This document shows positions 36,927-45,702 of a stretch of 64,000 nucleotides of DNA, piece by piece. A model generated the notes under the pieces. It saw only the letters and a program-made list of their open reading frames with translations. It was not told where the DNA came from and did not search any database. The position numbers were made by a program, and so were the translations under genes. Each line of letters opens with the position of its first letter. Position 1 is the stretch's first letter. This DNA is from Rhodothermaceae bacterium (GTDB lineage Bacteria > Bacteroidota > Rhodothermia > Rhodothermales > Bin80), in assembly GCA_009838195.1 (NCBI GenBank), contig VXSC01000007.1, forward strand, positions 16,856 to 80,855, read 5' to 3'.

Positions 36927-38145
36927 GCTCTGGAAGCAGACGCCAGACCACCCAGGCCATGAGAACGACTGCAATGGTCGCTGCAAGCACATTGTATGGG
37001 AAGCCCGGGTGTTCATAAAACCACCCGGCCGCAGCCGTTGCCACCCCCAATCCAAGCTGCCCGGATGCAATGGCCAGTCCCATCATGGAACCCCGTTGCG
37101 TGTGTGCTGTGAGTGCCGTCAGCAGTGCCATGATCGGCCCGGTACGCATGGCCCCCAAAATCAATATCACTGCAGTGAACACGGCCGCACTAGTAAATCC
37201 TCGCACCCAAAAGGTCACAAATGGAAGCACAAGGGTCAGAGCCCCGCATGCAAAGATCAAGATTGGCTTCCGTCCGAAGCGGTCCGAAAGAACTCCACCC
37301 GAGGTCGTCCCTACAACAATTCCGATTCCCGCGATCACAAACAGCAGGGCCAGTTGCTGTATCGAAATTCCCACATCCTCTTCCAGCCATTTTGGGAAAA
37401 AGAACAGGAATACGCCGAGACTTGCAAAGAGAAGGAAATAAATTACAACCCCTGCACACGGCCCTCGGCTCTGCAAAAGTGTGGCATAGGTTCTCAGCAC
37501 AGCGGGAATGGAAAATGGCACCTCATCATACTTCACGTTGGACTGCGGCAAATACCACCAGGCCATTGCACTCGCCAAGACCATCAACCCACCGAAAACA
37601 ATGAATGGAGTCTGAAATCCATAGGCGTTTGCTAATAGAATCCCTGCTGGCATCCCAAGGATCTGACCACATGCCACGCCGGTCAGGATCCACCCGGTGG
37701 CCCACCCGCGACGTTTGTAGGGAAAGTAGTCACCCACAAATGCGACCATACTACCACTGTATACCCCTGTCGCCATTCCAGTGAGCGCACGCATGACCAA
37801 GAGTGACTCGTAGTGAACTGCTACTCCATGTAATAACAGTACCGCAGCAATGAGGGCGGTTCCGACAACTAGTACACGACGTCGTCCTACACGATCAGAG
37901 ATCGGGCCTACGATCAGTGTGGAGAAAGCTAATACAACTGAATAGGCGGTGCCCAAAAAGCCAAGTGCAAAGTCTGTCGGAGGAGTCCGATTGAGGAGTT
38001 CATCCTGAATGATTGGTAAAAGGGGTGACACAATAAAGAGCTGGCAGCTTACGATGAACGCAGTCAGCCACAGCGGAGCGATTATGAAAAATGGATGGAG
38101 CCTGTCTTCAAGAACGGGAGTATCCAATGAAATTTCTTTTGTCAC
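36913..38145 (-). CDS. MFS transporter
   Basis: A 410-residue permease with twelve predicted membrane segments and the family's loop motifs: LIVGPISDRVGRRRVLVVGT (motif A between segments 2 and 3) and SGGVLSDRFGRKPIL in the second half. Conserved signatures of a sugar- or drug-efflux branch (ATGVYSGSMVAFVGDYFP, RGWATGWILTG) are present, but the substrate cannot be told. A 14-base overlap with the end of the DUF3078 gene is tail to tail. The upstream region holds a possible tiny gene and the end of the FRG unit. Confidence 0.9.
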   Translation of the reverse strand: MTKEISLDTPVLEDRLHPFFIIAPLWLTAFIVSCQLFIVSPLLPIIQDELLNRTPPTDFALGFLGTAYSVVLAFSTLIVGPISDRVGRRRVLVVGTALIAAVLLLHGVAVHYESLLVMRALTGMATGVYSGSMVAFVGDYFPYKRRGWATGWILTGVACGQILGMPAGILLANAYGFQTPFIVFGGLMVLASAMAWWYLPQSNVKYDEVPFSIPAVLRTYATLLQSRGPCAGVVIYFLLFASLGVFLFFFPKWLEEDVGISIQQLALLFVIAGIGIVVGTTSGGVLSDRFGRKPILIFACGALTLVLPFVTFWVRGFTSAAVFTAVILILGAMRTGPIMALLTALTAHTQRGSMMGLAIASGQLGLGVATAAAGWFYEHPGFPYNVLAATIAVVLMAWVVWRLLPEPTEA

Positions 38146-38599
38146 CGTTGTTGGAATTATATAGAGTTCGGTTGACAGATGGTACGATTACAAACACGCA
38201 GGATTACATCCATCGACTTGAATCCCCACGCCCGCGAGCATATACATGCCCAAATCTACGAAACCCATTTACTATTCTTCCCGAACTTGATATACAATCA
38301 AGAAATCCTCCTCTTTGTCATCCACGGCATAGTCCCCGCCTTGTTGAATCACACGTAGATTCGTGTTGGTAATGAGTTGGACTCGGCCAAAGAAATGTTG
38401 ATGCACCATGCATATATGTCTCCTCTGGCGAATCCGAAAGCTCAATGTTTGTCTAGCATACCAACTATTCGACTCACCATAGTCTGATTCCCTTACTCTA
38501 CAGCAGTGTGACCATTTTAGTGAAAAACATTCATGCTTCTTGTTTGAAAAATCATCCTCAACCCTCTAATATCATTCTTGAATCAAGAAAAAGAGCAAA
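38146..38599. other. Gap between MFS transporter and FRG gene
   Basis: About 450 bases. On the minus strand a stop-free stretch runs from about 38562 to 38274 and looks coding in its second half, from CRVRESDYGESNSWYARQ to the possible small gene at 38272-38409. The first part has no good start codon. Promoters of the transporter must also lie here. Confidence 0.4.
38272..38409 (-). CDS. Possible 45-residue small protein downstream of the FRG gene
   Basis: Reads MVHQHFFGRVQLITNTNLRV, then IQQGGDYAVDDKEEDFLIVY and a short charged end. A GAGGAG lies 10 bases upstream of the ATG. Composition is protein-like, with alternating hydrophobic residues, but no family is known. The reading frame stays open upstream for about 50 more codons with no start, so it could also be the tail of a degraded gene. 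Confidence 0.35.
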   Translation of the reverse strand: MVHQHFFGRVQLITNTNLRVIQQGGDYAVDDKEEDFLIVYQVREE

Positions 38600-40111
38600 T
38601 TACCTCGTCTGTGTCCCGCGAAAGTTACCATAATTCCGTGTTTTTCCTGATTCCTGGAAACCAGATTCTGGTAATGACGAATATTCATCAATTATTGCTT
38701 TGGCTGACTCATCAAGACTAGGAAGCAGTGTTTCTCGGGTGATGTTGACTAAATCGAGTTGATGCAAAATTCTCTCCTTATCCTTTGTTGTCGGTATCTC
38801 CCAAGTGTGATGGCCATAAATCGGAACCCCTGAGGTGAAATTTAGAACCTCATTGCGTTCAAATCTTTCGTGAAATGCCGAGATAAGGAAGGCACCGGAT
38901 TGCGCCTGGATGCGCTCAAAAGATTGCTCGGGCTCTACAACAAATACCCTATAAAAATCCTTAGGGTCAATGCGATCATCGAAATATGGCTTTTCCTCTC
39001 GAATCAGCTGGTAAAGACGGCGCAGAGCATCCAGGTAAGTATCTCGATAACTGAGGTATGACTCCCTACCCTTTGTGCCTTGCGGCGTCCAACCTAATAG
39101 TATATTTTGAACTTCCCGTGGAAGTTTAGCAAAATTGGCAATAATTGATACCGTATCACTGTTGAAGGGTTTAACCAATTCCCTGGGCAAGGAGAATACA
39201 TGTAATATCCCGGGGTTTGGTTTATTGTAATCTGCATCTAGACAAGACCAGAACAATGCTACCAGTGGATTACGTGTAATATCAAGGAGTCTGGTTTTGA
39301 GTCCATGGTGCTGGGCGATCACCCATTGGGCCATAGCTGATCGGGTGCCTTCAAAATCTTTTGGCCGCCTTGCCATGAGGTCGAGAAGCATTTTCCCCTC
39401 GTTGGCACGGAGCCTGAATTTTCCCTCTTGTGATTGTCGCATCACTGAGGGTCGCAAATCCCAACCACTTACGGCCTCACCTCGGAAAAACAAAATCGCA
39501 TCGGGGAGATGCGATTTAATAACTCTGCATGCCTCAAGAAAATCTTCTATGCATTCAACGGTAGCAGTAGAAATCCATGTTTCCTCATAGGATGGGAATG
39601 ACATATGCTCGGGAAACATTAAAGCTTCCCAAGGCCTTGACCCTCTTAAATCTGTACCCACAAGGTTAGCCGTTGTAAGATCTACTCCTTTAAGAGATAT
39701 ATTTGATAAGCGAGCTCCCTTGAAGTTAGTATCATAGCTGAATTTCGCATTTGTGACATATCCTCCTGAAAGATCTGTCCCTTGAAGGTCAGCACCCGTA
39801 AAGTCAGCATCTTTAAATCTTGAATTAGAAAGATCAGCCCCCCTTAGGTCGGCAAAGTGGAACGTCGCTCCCCTGTAATCTCCTCCATCATCAAAAGGAA
39901 GACCCGCTAAAATGGCCTTACTCAAGTTAGCCCTATTGAGATTAATTCCGGGAAGAGAAACATGGCCATTGTTATTCACAAGTCCCGCGTTATGGCACTC
40001 CCTGTATATATGCACACCTGAGAGATCTGGAATGAAAGGTTGGATTGCCCGCCTTTTGTTCCAACTAGAGACTCCCTCCAGGATCCATTGGAGATGCTGT
40101 CGATTCGCCAT
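38600..40111 (-). CDS. Pentapeptide-repeat/FRG-domain fusion protein
   Basis: A 503-residue fusion. Residues ~52-157 are pentapeptide repeats with the A(D/N)LxG rhythm (LRGADLSNSRFKDADFTGAD, then LQGTDLSGG and LKGVDLTTANLVGTDLRG), a right-handed beta-helix. Residues ~185-300 are an FRG domain: LFFRGEAVSGWDLRPSVMR (the eponymous F-R-G), then AQWVIAQHHGLKTRLLDITR and NPLVALFWSC, the characteristic QHxGxxTRLLD motif. FRG domains are found in suspected phage-defence and toxin-like proteins. It lies 215 bases behind the type III mod gene on the same strand and may belong to it. Start is ATG at 40111 (MANRQHLQWILEG). Confidence 0.85.
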   Translation of the reverse strand: MANRQHLQWILEGVSSWNKRRAIQPFIPDLSGVHIYRECHNAGLVNNNGHVSLPGINLNRANLSKAILAGLPFDDGGDYRGATFHFADLRGADLSNSRFKDADFTGADLQGTDLSGGYVTNAKFSYDTNFKGARLSNISLKGVDLTTANLVGTDLRGSRPWEALMFPEHMSFPSYEETWISTATVECIEDFLEACRVIKSHLPDAILFFRGEAVSGWDLRPSVMRQSQEGKFRLRANEGKMLLDLMARRPKDFEGTRSAMAQWVIAQHHGLKTRLLDITRNPLVALFWSCLDADYNKPNPGILHVFSLPRELVKPFNSDTVSIIANFAKLPREVQNILLGWTPQGTKGRESYLSYRDTYLDALRRLYQLIREEKPYFDDRIDPKDFYRVFVVEPEQSFERIQAQSGAFLISAFHERFERNEVLNFTSGVPIYGHHTWEIPTTKDKERILHQLDLVNITRETLLPSLDESAKAIIDEYSSLPESGFQESGKTRNYGNFRGTQTR

Positions 40112-40326
40112 GTAACTTTCTGATTTATTTCGCTATGTTCCCACTCTATACTCTGCTTGTATGCTGATAAAAACTTCTCGGACACACCAGGGGTCGAGAC
40201 AAGGTGCTATTGCTCGCACCAGCCATTCTCTCGACCTTTCCCATCCCGAACTGACTTAACCCGAGCTCATTTGATCTTGCAAGAGCAACGTAGTAGACAG
40301 CACAAGAATGAGACCCCCTAATCCTT

Positions 40327-42378
40327 CTAAACCGTACGGAGATTGTCACCAAATGCGTTTCGAAGTGTCCAGTTTTTCGCGGTGCAGAGGGCCCGTCTGG
40401 ACAAGATGAGTTGATCCTCTGGATACCGTTCAGCCAAGATCCTAACGTTCTTCTCTTGCAGCTCAACATCAAGGCAGAGAAGCGCGCCTTTTCCGTTGCC
40501 GGACAAGCGGTAAACCGTATTCCCCGGGAATCGTCTCTTCATGTGCTCAAGTGTGTAAAACAGACCATAGCCGTTTTTCAACGAGATTTCGGTGATGATG
40601 TCAGCAATCTCATTTTTGTCAAAAATTCTGGGCTGGCTGGCGGTCTCAAGATGCTTCCTCAGTGCGGCTACATTTTCCTTCTCTGACTTGGATGGGTCGA
40701 ATTCAAAGTGATTTTCCGGAAAATAGCTTTCAGTGAGACGATAGACACGAAAGCCCACGTCAAGTATACTTCCACTATCTTCAATTCTCCTCCTCCCCGC
40801 TTTCTCCAAACGGTCAATGCAGAGTTCCGCAATTGTCTTATGCCCAGCTTTGTACGCGCTATGCTTTTCGTTAATGCGTTCGGGAATTTGAACCAAGATG
40901 AATCGTACATCTTTGTGACTCTCAGAATTCATTTCCATGATCGCCTGACCTGCCGTACCGGACCCAGCAAAGAAATCTAAAACTAGATCTCCGTTGCCTA
41001 CAACTCCGGTCATCAGGCGCTTTGCAACCTCAACAGGCTTGGGATTTTCAAAGTGAATCCCCATCTTCTTTAGTGAAGCATCATCACTAGATCCGTAGTA
41101 CAGCAGGGAAGCAAGGTTCTCCGACATATTTTCCTCAAGAATGTATTTGCGTCGGGGCTGCGTAGTCTCATTTACTCCAAACACAATACGGCCTTGATTC
41201 AGAAGTTTCTTCATGGTTCCTGGTGGATTGCGCCATCCTTTGGCGGGGACGGGGCAAGGTTTGCCCACTACGGGATGCTGCAATGGCATAAAGTATTCCC
41301 TCGGTGCCTGCTTATTGTTGGGCCAGGCCATGGATACCGTCTGAAAAACTTTGCCTTCGTCGTCAATGTGTTTGTATGCTGCTTCCCCACCAGACAGAGC
41401 TGTACCCTGCGAGGCCAGCCACTTCTGATAGTCCTGATTCGCATCCTCCAGAGTATATTCTTCTTCGTAATCCTTTGTCTCACTTAAGCCAAGTATACTT
41501 AGAGCCTCGGATACACGGGGTGGCACTATTTTCTGACCGACAAAGGAAAAATAATGAGCCGCCTTTTTCAACATGATTTCGGCATTTCTCTTGGGGACTG
41601 TCAATTCGTTGTGTTCTCTGAACGAGGCCAGATTTTTTGCAAATAGAAGAATAGATTCGTGCTGATATGAAACCTTCCCGCTGTCCCCTTTTGGGTTTCT
41701 TTTGTCCTAAATGATTTCACCAAGAAAGTTTGTGTTTCCGAATACATCTTCAAGCAAGATGCGCAATCTATGCCCCTCGTTCTCATCAATATGAATGATG
41801 ACCACCCCGTCCTCTCGTAACAGACTTCTTGCCGCGTACAAGCGTGATTGCATCATGCTCAACCATTCAGAATGCCTCCTACCGCTGGTTTCGGCCAAAG
41901 CAACTAGCTTCACACCATCCTTGATTATTCCACTTTTCTGCCAATATGCCTCCCTCTTCTCGGCATAATTGTCTGGGTAGATAAAATCGCTGCCGGTGTT
42001 GTAGGGGGGATCAATATAGATGCATTTTACCTGTTCAAAATAAGTAGATTTCAAAAGCTTCAGGACTTCAAGATTATCACCTTCAATGAAAAGGTTCTTG
42101 GTCTGATCATAATTTACACTACGCCCTTTGTCAGCAACTAGGGTGGCTCGGCTCGGTGTAAAAGCTCGGTGTTTGGATTCTTGCTTCCCCACCCATTCAA
42201 AGCGGTATTTCTCTATCCCTCTAATTTTCTCCGAGGGAAAAAGTTGACGTACTGCAGCTTCATCGAGTTGCCCGTCTCCATCAAATAGGTCAGGCATAAT
42301 TCGACGTAGTTCAGCAAGCCTCTCAGCATTCATATCTGGACTTGTGATGTTGATTCTTGGTACTTGATTCTCGGTCAT
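40327..42378 (-). pseudogene. mod: Type III restriction system methyltransferase, split by an amber codon
   Basis: Adenine-N6 methyltransferase and specificity subunit of a type III system. Residues 1-223 contain the catalytic DPPY (123-126) and lead into FGNTNFLGEII; then a TAG at 41707-41709, and the same frame continues DKRNPKGDSGKVSYQHESIL for 34 codons into the 425-residue C-terminal part, which holds the SAM-binding DFFAGSGTAGQAI and the target-recognition region. Total length is 683 residues, normal for Mod. The single in-frame TAG is the only lesion; CAG or TGG is the likely ancestral codon. Two separate proteins, readthrough, or a dead gene are all possible. Start is ATG 42378, 11 bases after res. 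Confidence 0.88.
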
Positions 42379-42389
42379 ACTGGACTAGC

Positions 42390-45071
42390 TTACTGGTCAA
42401 AAAATTTTTCTCTGACTGCCTTAAAGGCTTTATCATCAAAAGCTTTGGTATTGTTAACGGGGGCCAGATAGCTTCCCATTCCTAATGCCTCAAAGTACTT
42501 GATAGCGAATTGGATTTTCATCCGTTCATCCGGTCTCAGTTCGCACAGCTCGCTTGTACCCTTGGTTTCGACAACAAAATAAAACCCATCCTCCGCATCT
42601 GAATTGCCAAGATTTCGCTTTTCCATTACCAAAGCAAAATCGGGAGTGTAATTGCCAATCGGCGTTGGGATTTTGTATTTTTTGGGCAGTTTCAGAAACA
42701 AGCGCACGGTTGAATGATTGTCGAAAATGATCGCCAAATCTCTTTCTACATCGGACTCGGGAATGATATGGTCATAGAGACCGCGCTTCGGAGTCGGTGT
42801 CAGTTCACGCCTAGTTTCTTCCTCGTCGCCGAAGAATTCTTGTAGTGGTAGGATTGTGCCCGTCTTCTCATAGCGAATAAGTCTTACCAACTCGTGGCCT
42901 ACAATCCGTCTCAAGCTTTTCGTGGCCTCCGCCATGAATTTTATTGGATTGCGAGCCAGCATAGCCAGTTGTGCATCCGGTAGTCCGGTTAGAATTGCAG
43001 CAATGGTCGTTGTTGCAAGTGCAGTATCGCGAGACAGTTCGTCAACCACATTGAGCGCAGCATTTTGGCCTTTAATGCTGACACGGGTTGCTCCTTCCAG
43101 TTCATCTTGAATCACATCATTTTTTATTGCTGACCATCTGTGTAGCGAAATGTTTAGCTCATTTTTTGCAATTCCTATCTCAGATAAGGCCTTAATTCCT
43201 TGCTCAATCAGACTTTTCTCACGAAAATGAACCATACACCGCGTTTCGGCGGCAATTTGACCCCAAAGACGCTTGAAAGTTTTTGATTTAACACGGTTGT
43301 CATTACGCCTGATTTTGGCTGGTGTGCGGTTCTCATCTCGCATCTCTGGTGCCTCTGCATGTTCGCCTAACTCCTCACGTAACTCGGTCTGATAGGTGAT
43401 CACGAATGCCTGATAGCTCTCGTTCGGCACCACGGTCAAACGATTAATTTCTTGACCTTCCACGGTGCCCTCTGGATCACGATAGCGCCTGCCATCTTGC
43501 CGAATGCACAATCTAAGACCGCGCCCAATCTCCTGGCGCTTCTTGATCTGACTGATACTCTGATTGAGAGTGCAGATGGTGAACACATTGGGATTATCCC
43601 ATCCAACACCTAGGGCAGAATGTGAGAAAATGAATTCAAGCGGATCATCAAAGGAAAGTAACTGCATTTTTTCCTTTAGAATCCGGTCATAGATAGCCTT
43701 ACTGGCCTCACTTTCCATGGATTTTACATGATCGGTGTATTTGCCCTCACGAGTCTTCGCAAAGTATCCTCCATGGACTGCGTCAATATTGGTAGGATTC
43801 TGGCGATACTGCTGCTGGTAAAGGTTTTTGTACTCCTCCACAAACAGACGACGAATCAGTCCATCTGGCTGAATATAGTTGGCTACCCGATCAATGAAGA
43901 ATAAGACAAGAGGCTTGATCCCCATAGGCACAAGCTGTTTCTTTCTACGGAAATGATTTTGGATTGAGTGGCGAATCTGCTGACGAAAAATTTCTTCCTT
44001 ATCGCTGCCAGTCGTGCCTCCCTCATAAATCCGTTCACCGTTGTCAAACTTTATACAGCCCTCTCCACCAAAAACATCGGCCGTCCTAATATCTTCAACA
44101 ATCCAGCCCGTATATACGGGGTTGTTGGTTTTCTTCACCAAGTCGTCCAGACGCCTAACAGTGACGGCCTTTTCCTTGACTTCTCCATCTTTCAAACGAA
44201 CATTTAATAGTAGACTGGCTGTGGGACCTCCCTTGACAAGATTAAGACGACGGAATTTGATGGCCACATTGCTTTGCGTGTCGGTCTCATGGATAGAGAG
44301 AACGGCGATTTTCTTAACCAGTCCACTGTTATAGGCATCATAAGGTGTTAGGCGATTGATAACGTTTTTCGGGTGTCTGTGGGTCGCCGAATAGCGCAGT
44401 TTGAACAAAGGATTAAATGCGGCAAGCCGCTTCTGCATGTTCGGGGTATCCATGCCTTCCTGTGGCTCATCCATAATGATTATCGGCTGCACTTTTTGAA
44501 GTTGCTCTAACAGGTTTCCACTGTCCCGATCCTCGGCATTGATAATCTTGTTGTCACTGTCAAAAGCCTGCTTGTTCACCACTATGACGGACAAGTGATT
44601 GGTCGCGCAGAAATTCAGCACGTCAGACAAACGCCTACTATCGTACTTAATAACGGATGCGATCTCTCCGTAAATTTCCCAGAAATGCTGACGGGTATCA
44701 CGCAAGGCGGCCAGAACACCTTCGCGGATCGCCACACTTGGCACCACGATCATGAATTTGTGTAAGCCGTATTGCTTATGAAGCTGGAAGATGGTCCGTA
44801 TATAGACATAGGTCTTGCCCGTGCCGGTCTCCATCTCAATTGAAAAATCTGGCTCGTCGGTAGGGGCATATTCCTCTATATTTCTCTCCTCCGCCAGCTT
44901 GGCTACATTCGTTCGAATCTTCTCTGCATCTATGTACAACACGTTACCGGACACATCGCCTGCCCAAAGTTTTTCCTCCTGGTGGGTATAGGGAGCTCCT
45001 TCAAATACACGGATCACAGCGTCAACAGCGGCTGACTGGTGCTTGAGATTGGGTTCAAAATGAATGTGCAT
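42390..45071 (-). CDS. res: Type III restriction system helicase-nuclease
   Basis: ATP-dependent translocase and endonuclease of the type III system. The 893-residue protein has the helicase P-loop ETGTGKT (residues 81-87), Walker B-like IIMDEPQEG (DEPQ at 201-204), SATHRHP, and the C-terminal helicase half with LGVGWDNPNVF and KRQEIGRGLRLC. The endonuclease domain near the end shows TPDFALVMEKR and FYFVVETKGT, the PD...ExK core. The ATG at 45071 is used; a longer start at 45119 adds 16 residues. res is upstream of mod, the reverse of the usual mod-res order. Confidence 0.95.
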   Translation of the reverse strand: MHIHFEPNLKHQSAAVDAVIRVFEGAPYTHQEEKLWAGDVSGNVLYIDAEKIRTNVAKLAEERNIEEYAPTDEPDFSIEMETGTGKTYVYIRTIFQLHKQYGLHKFMIVVPSVAIREGVLAALRDTRQHFWEIYGEIASVIKYDSRRLSDVLNFCATNHLSVIVVNKQAFDSDNKIINAEDRDSGNLLEQLQKVQPIIIMDEPQEGMDTPNMQKRLAAFNPLFKLRYSATHRHPKNVINRLTPYDAYNSGLVKKIAVLSIHETDTQSNVAIKFRRLNLVKGGPTASLLLNVRLKDGEVKEKAVTVRRLDDLVKKTNNPVYTGWIVEDIRTADVFGGEGCIKFDNGERIYEGGTTGSDKEEIFRQQIRHSIQNHFRRKKQLVPMGIKPLVLFFIDRVANYIQPDGLIRRLFVEEYKNLYQQQYRQNPTNIDAVHGGYFAKTREGKYTDHVKSMESEASKAIYDRILKEKMQLLSFDDPLEFIFSHSALGVGWDNPNVFTICTLNQSISQIKKRQEIGRGLRLCIRQDGRRYRDPEGTVEGQEINRLTVVPNESYQAFVITYQTELREELGEHAEAPEMRDENRTPAKIRRNDNRVKSKTFKRLWGQIAAETRCMVHFREKSLIEQGIKALSEIGIAKNELNISLHRWSAIKNDVIQDELEGATRVSIKGQNAALNVVDELSRDTALATTTIAAILTGLPDAQLAMLARNPIKFMAEATKSLRRIVGHELVRLIRYEKTGTILPLQEFFGDEEETRRELTPTPKRGLYDHIIPESDVERDLAIIFDNHSTVRLFLKLPKKYKIPTPIGNYTPDFALVMEKRNLGNSDAEDGFYFVVETKGTSELCELRPDERMKIQFAIKYFEALGMGSYLAPVNNTKAFDDKAFKAVREKFFDQ

Positions 45072-45702
45072 TGATGAACTTCTTTGCCATATTGTGTATG
45101 CTGACATCGTAGCCAACAAAAACCATATTGAAACTCATATTCTGAGGAGTATTTTGTAAAACTCTTCTTATTGCAATCAATGGCCCAGCTACCTAGGGCA
45201 TTCATTGTCTAGTTGCTCTAGATTACATGAATAATTGGCGTGTGTTTGCGGTTTTTCGAACTTGGACGAATTGCTTCCAATTCCGACTTGAATGCAACGT
45301 ATCAAAAATTTTGTGCATCGCTCCGATCTATGAACCTCACCGGTACGTGCAAAAACTACATGATTAGTTTTGGATCTAAACTGGACATGCTTACGAAACC
45401 CTAAATGCTCAACTAAACGCCCAAAATACGAAGTATGATTAGATACATCGGTCCATTGCTCTATTCGCAGCTACATGTACACTCAACTTTTTCGTGATAT
45501 CTTCGGCTGTGAGCGGAATTGAAGATAAATCGCGAATGTGTGCTTTCCTAATCTTTTATAGGCAAGACCTTGATCGAAATAGACTTGGTCTATCCTCGGT
45601 CCGTGATGCTCTGGTATAATTCCTGTAATCTGTACGGAGAATCAGGCAAGAACCCGCGGATCGGTCGTATATTGGGGGCGTTATCGGAAGGTCATATACA
45701 TC
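45072..45702. other. Intergenic region upstream of res and recJ
   Basis: About 630 bases between divergent genes. No credible protein or RNA gene was recognised on either strand. The stretch is somewhat richer in A and T than the neighbouring recJ gene, and promoters for both genes should lie here. Confidence 0.5.

Noticed and set aside
37009..37635. Plus-strand open frame of 208 codons opposite the MFS gene
   Set aside because: Lys/His/Gln-rich shadow of a membrane protein; no family or start signal.
40146..40326. Open frame between mod and the FRG gene
   Set aside because: Overlaps the end of mod in another frame and shows no protein-like pattern.
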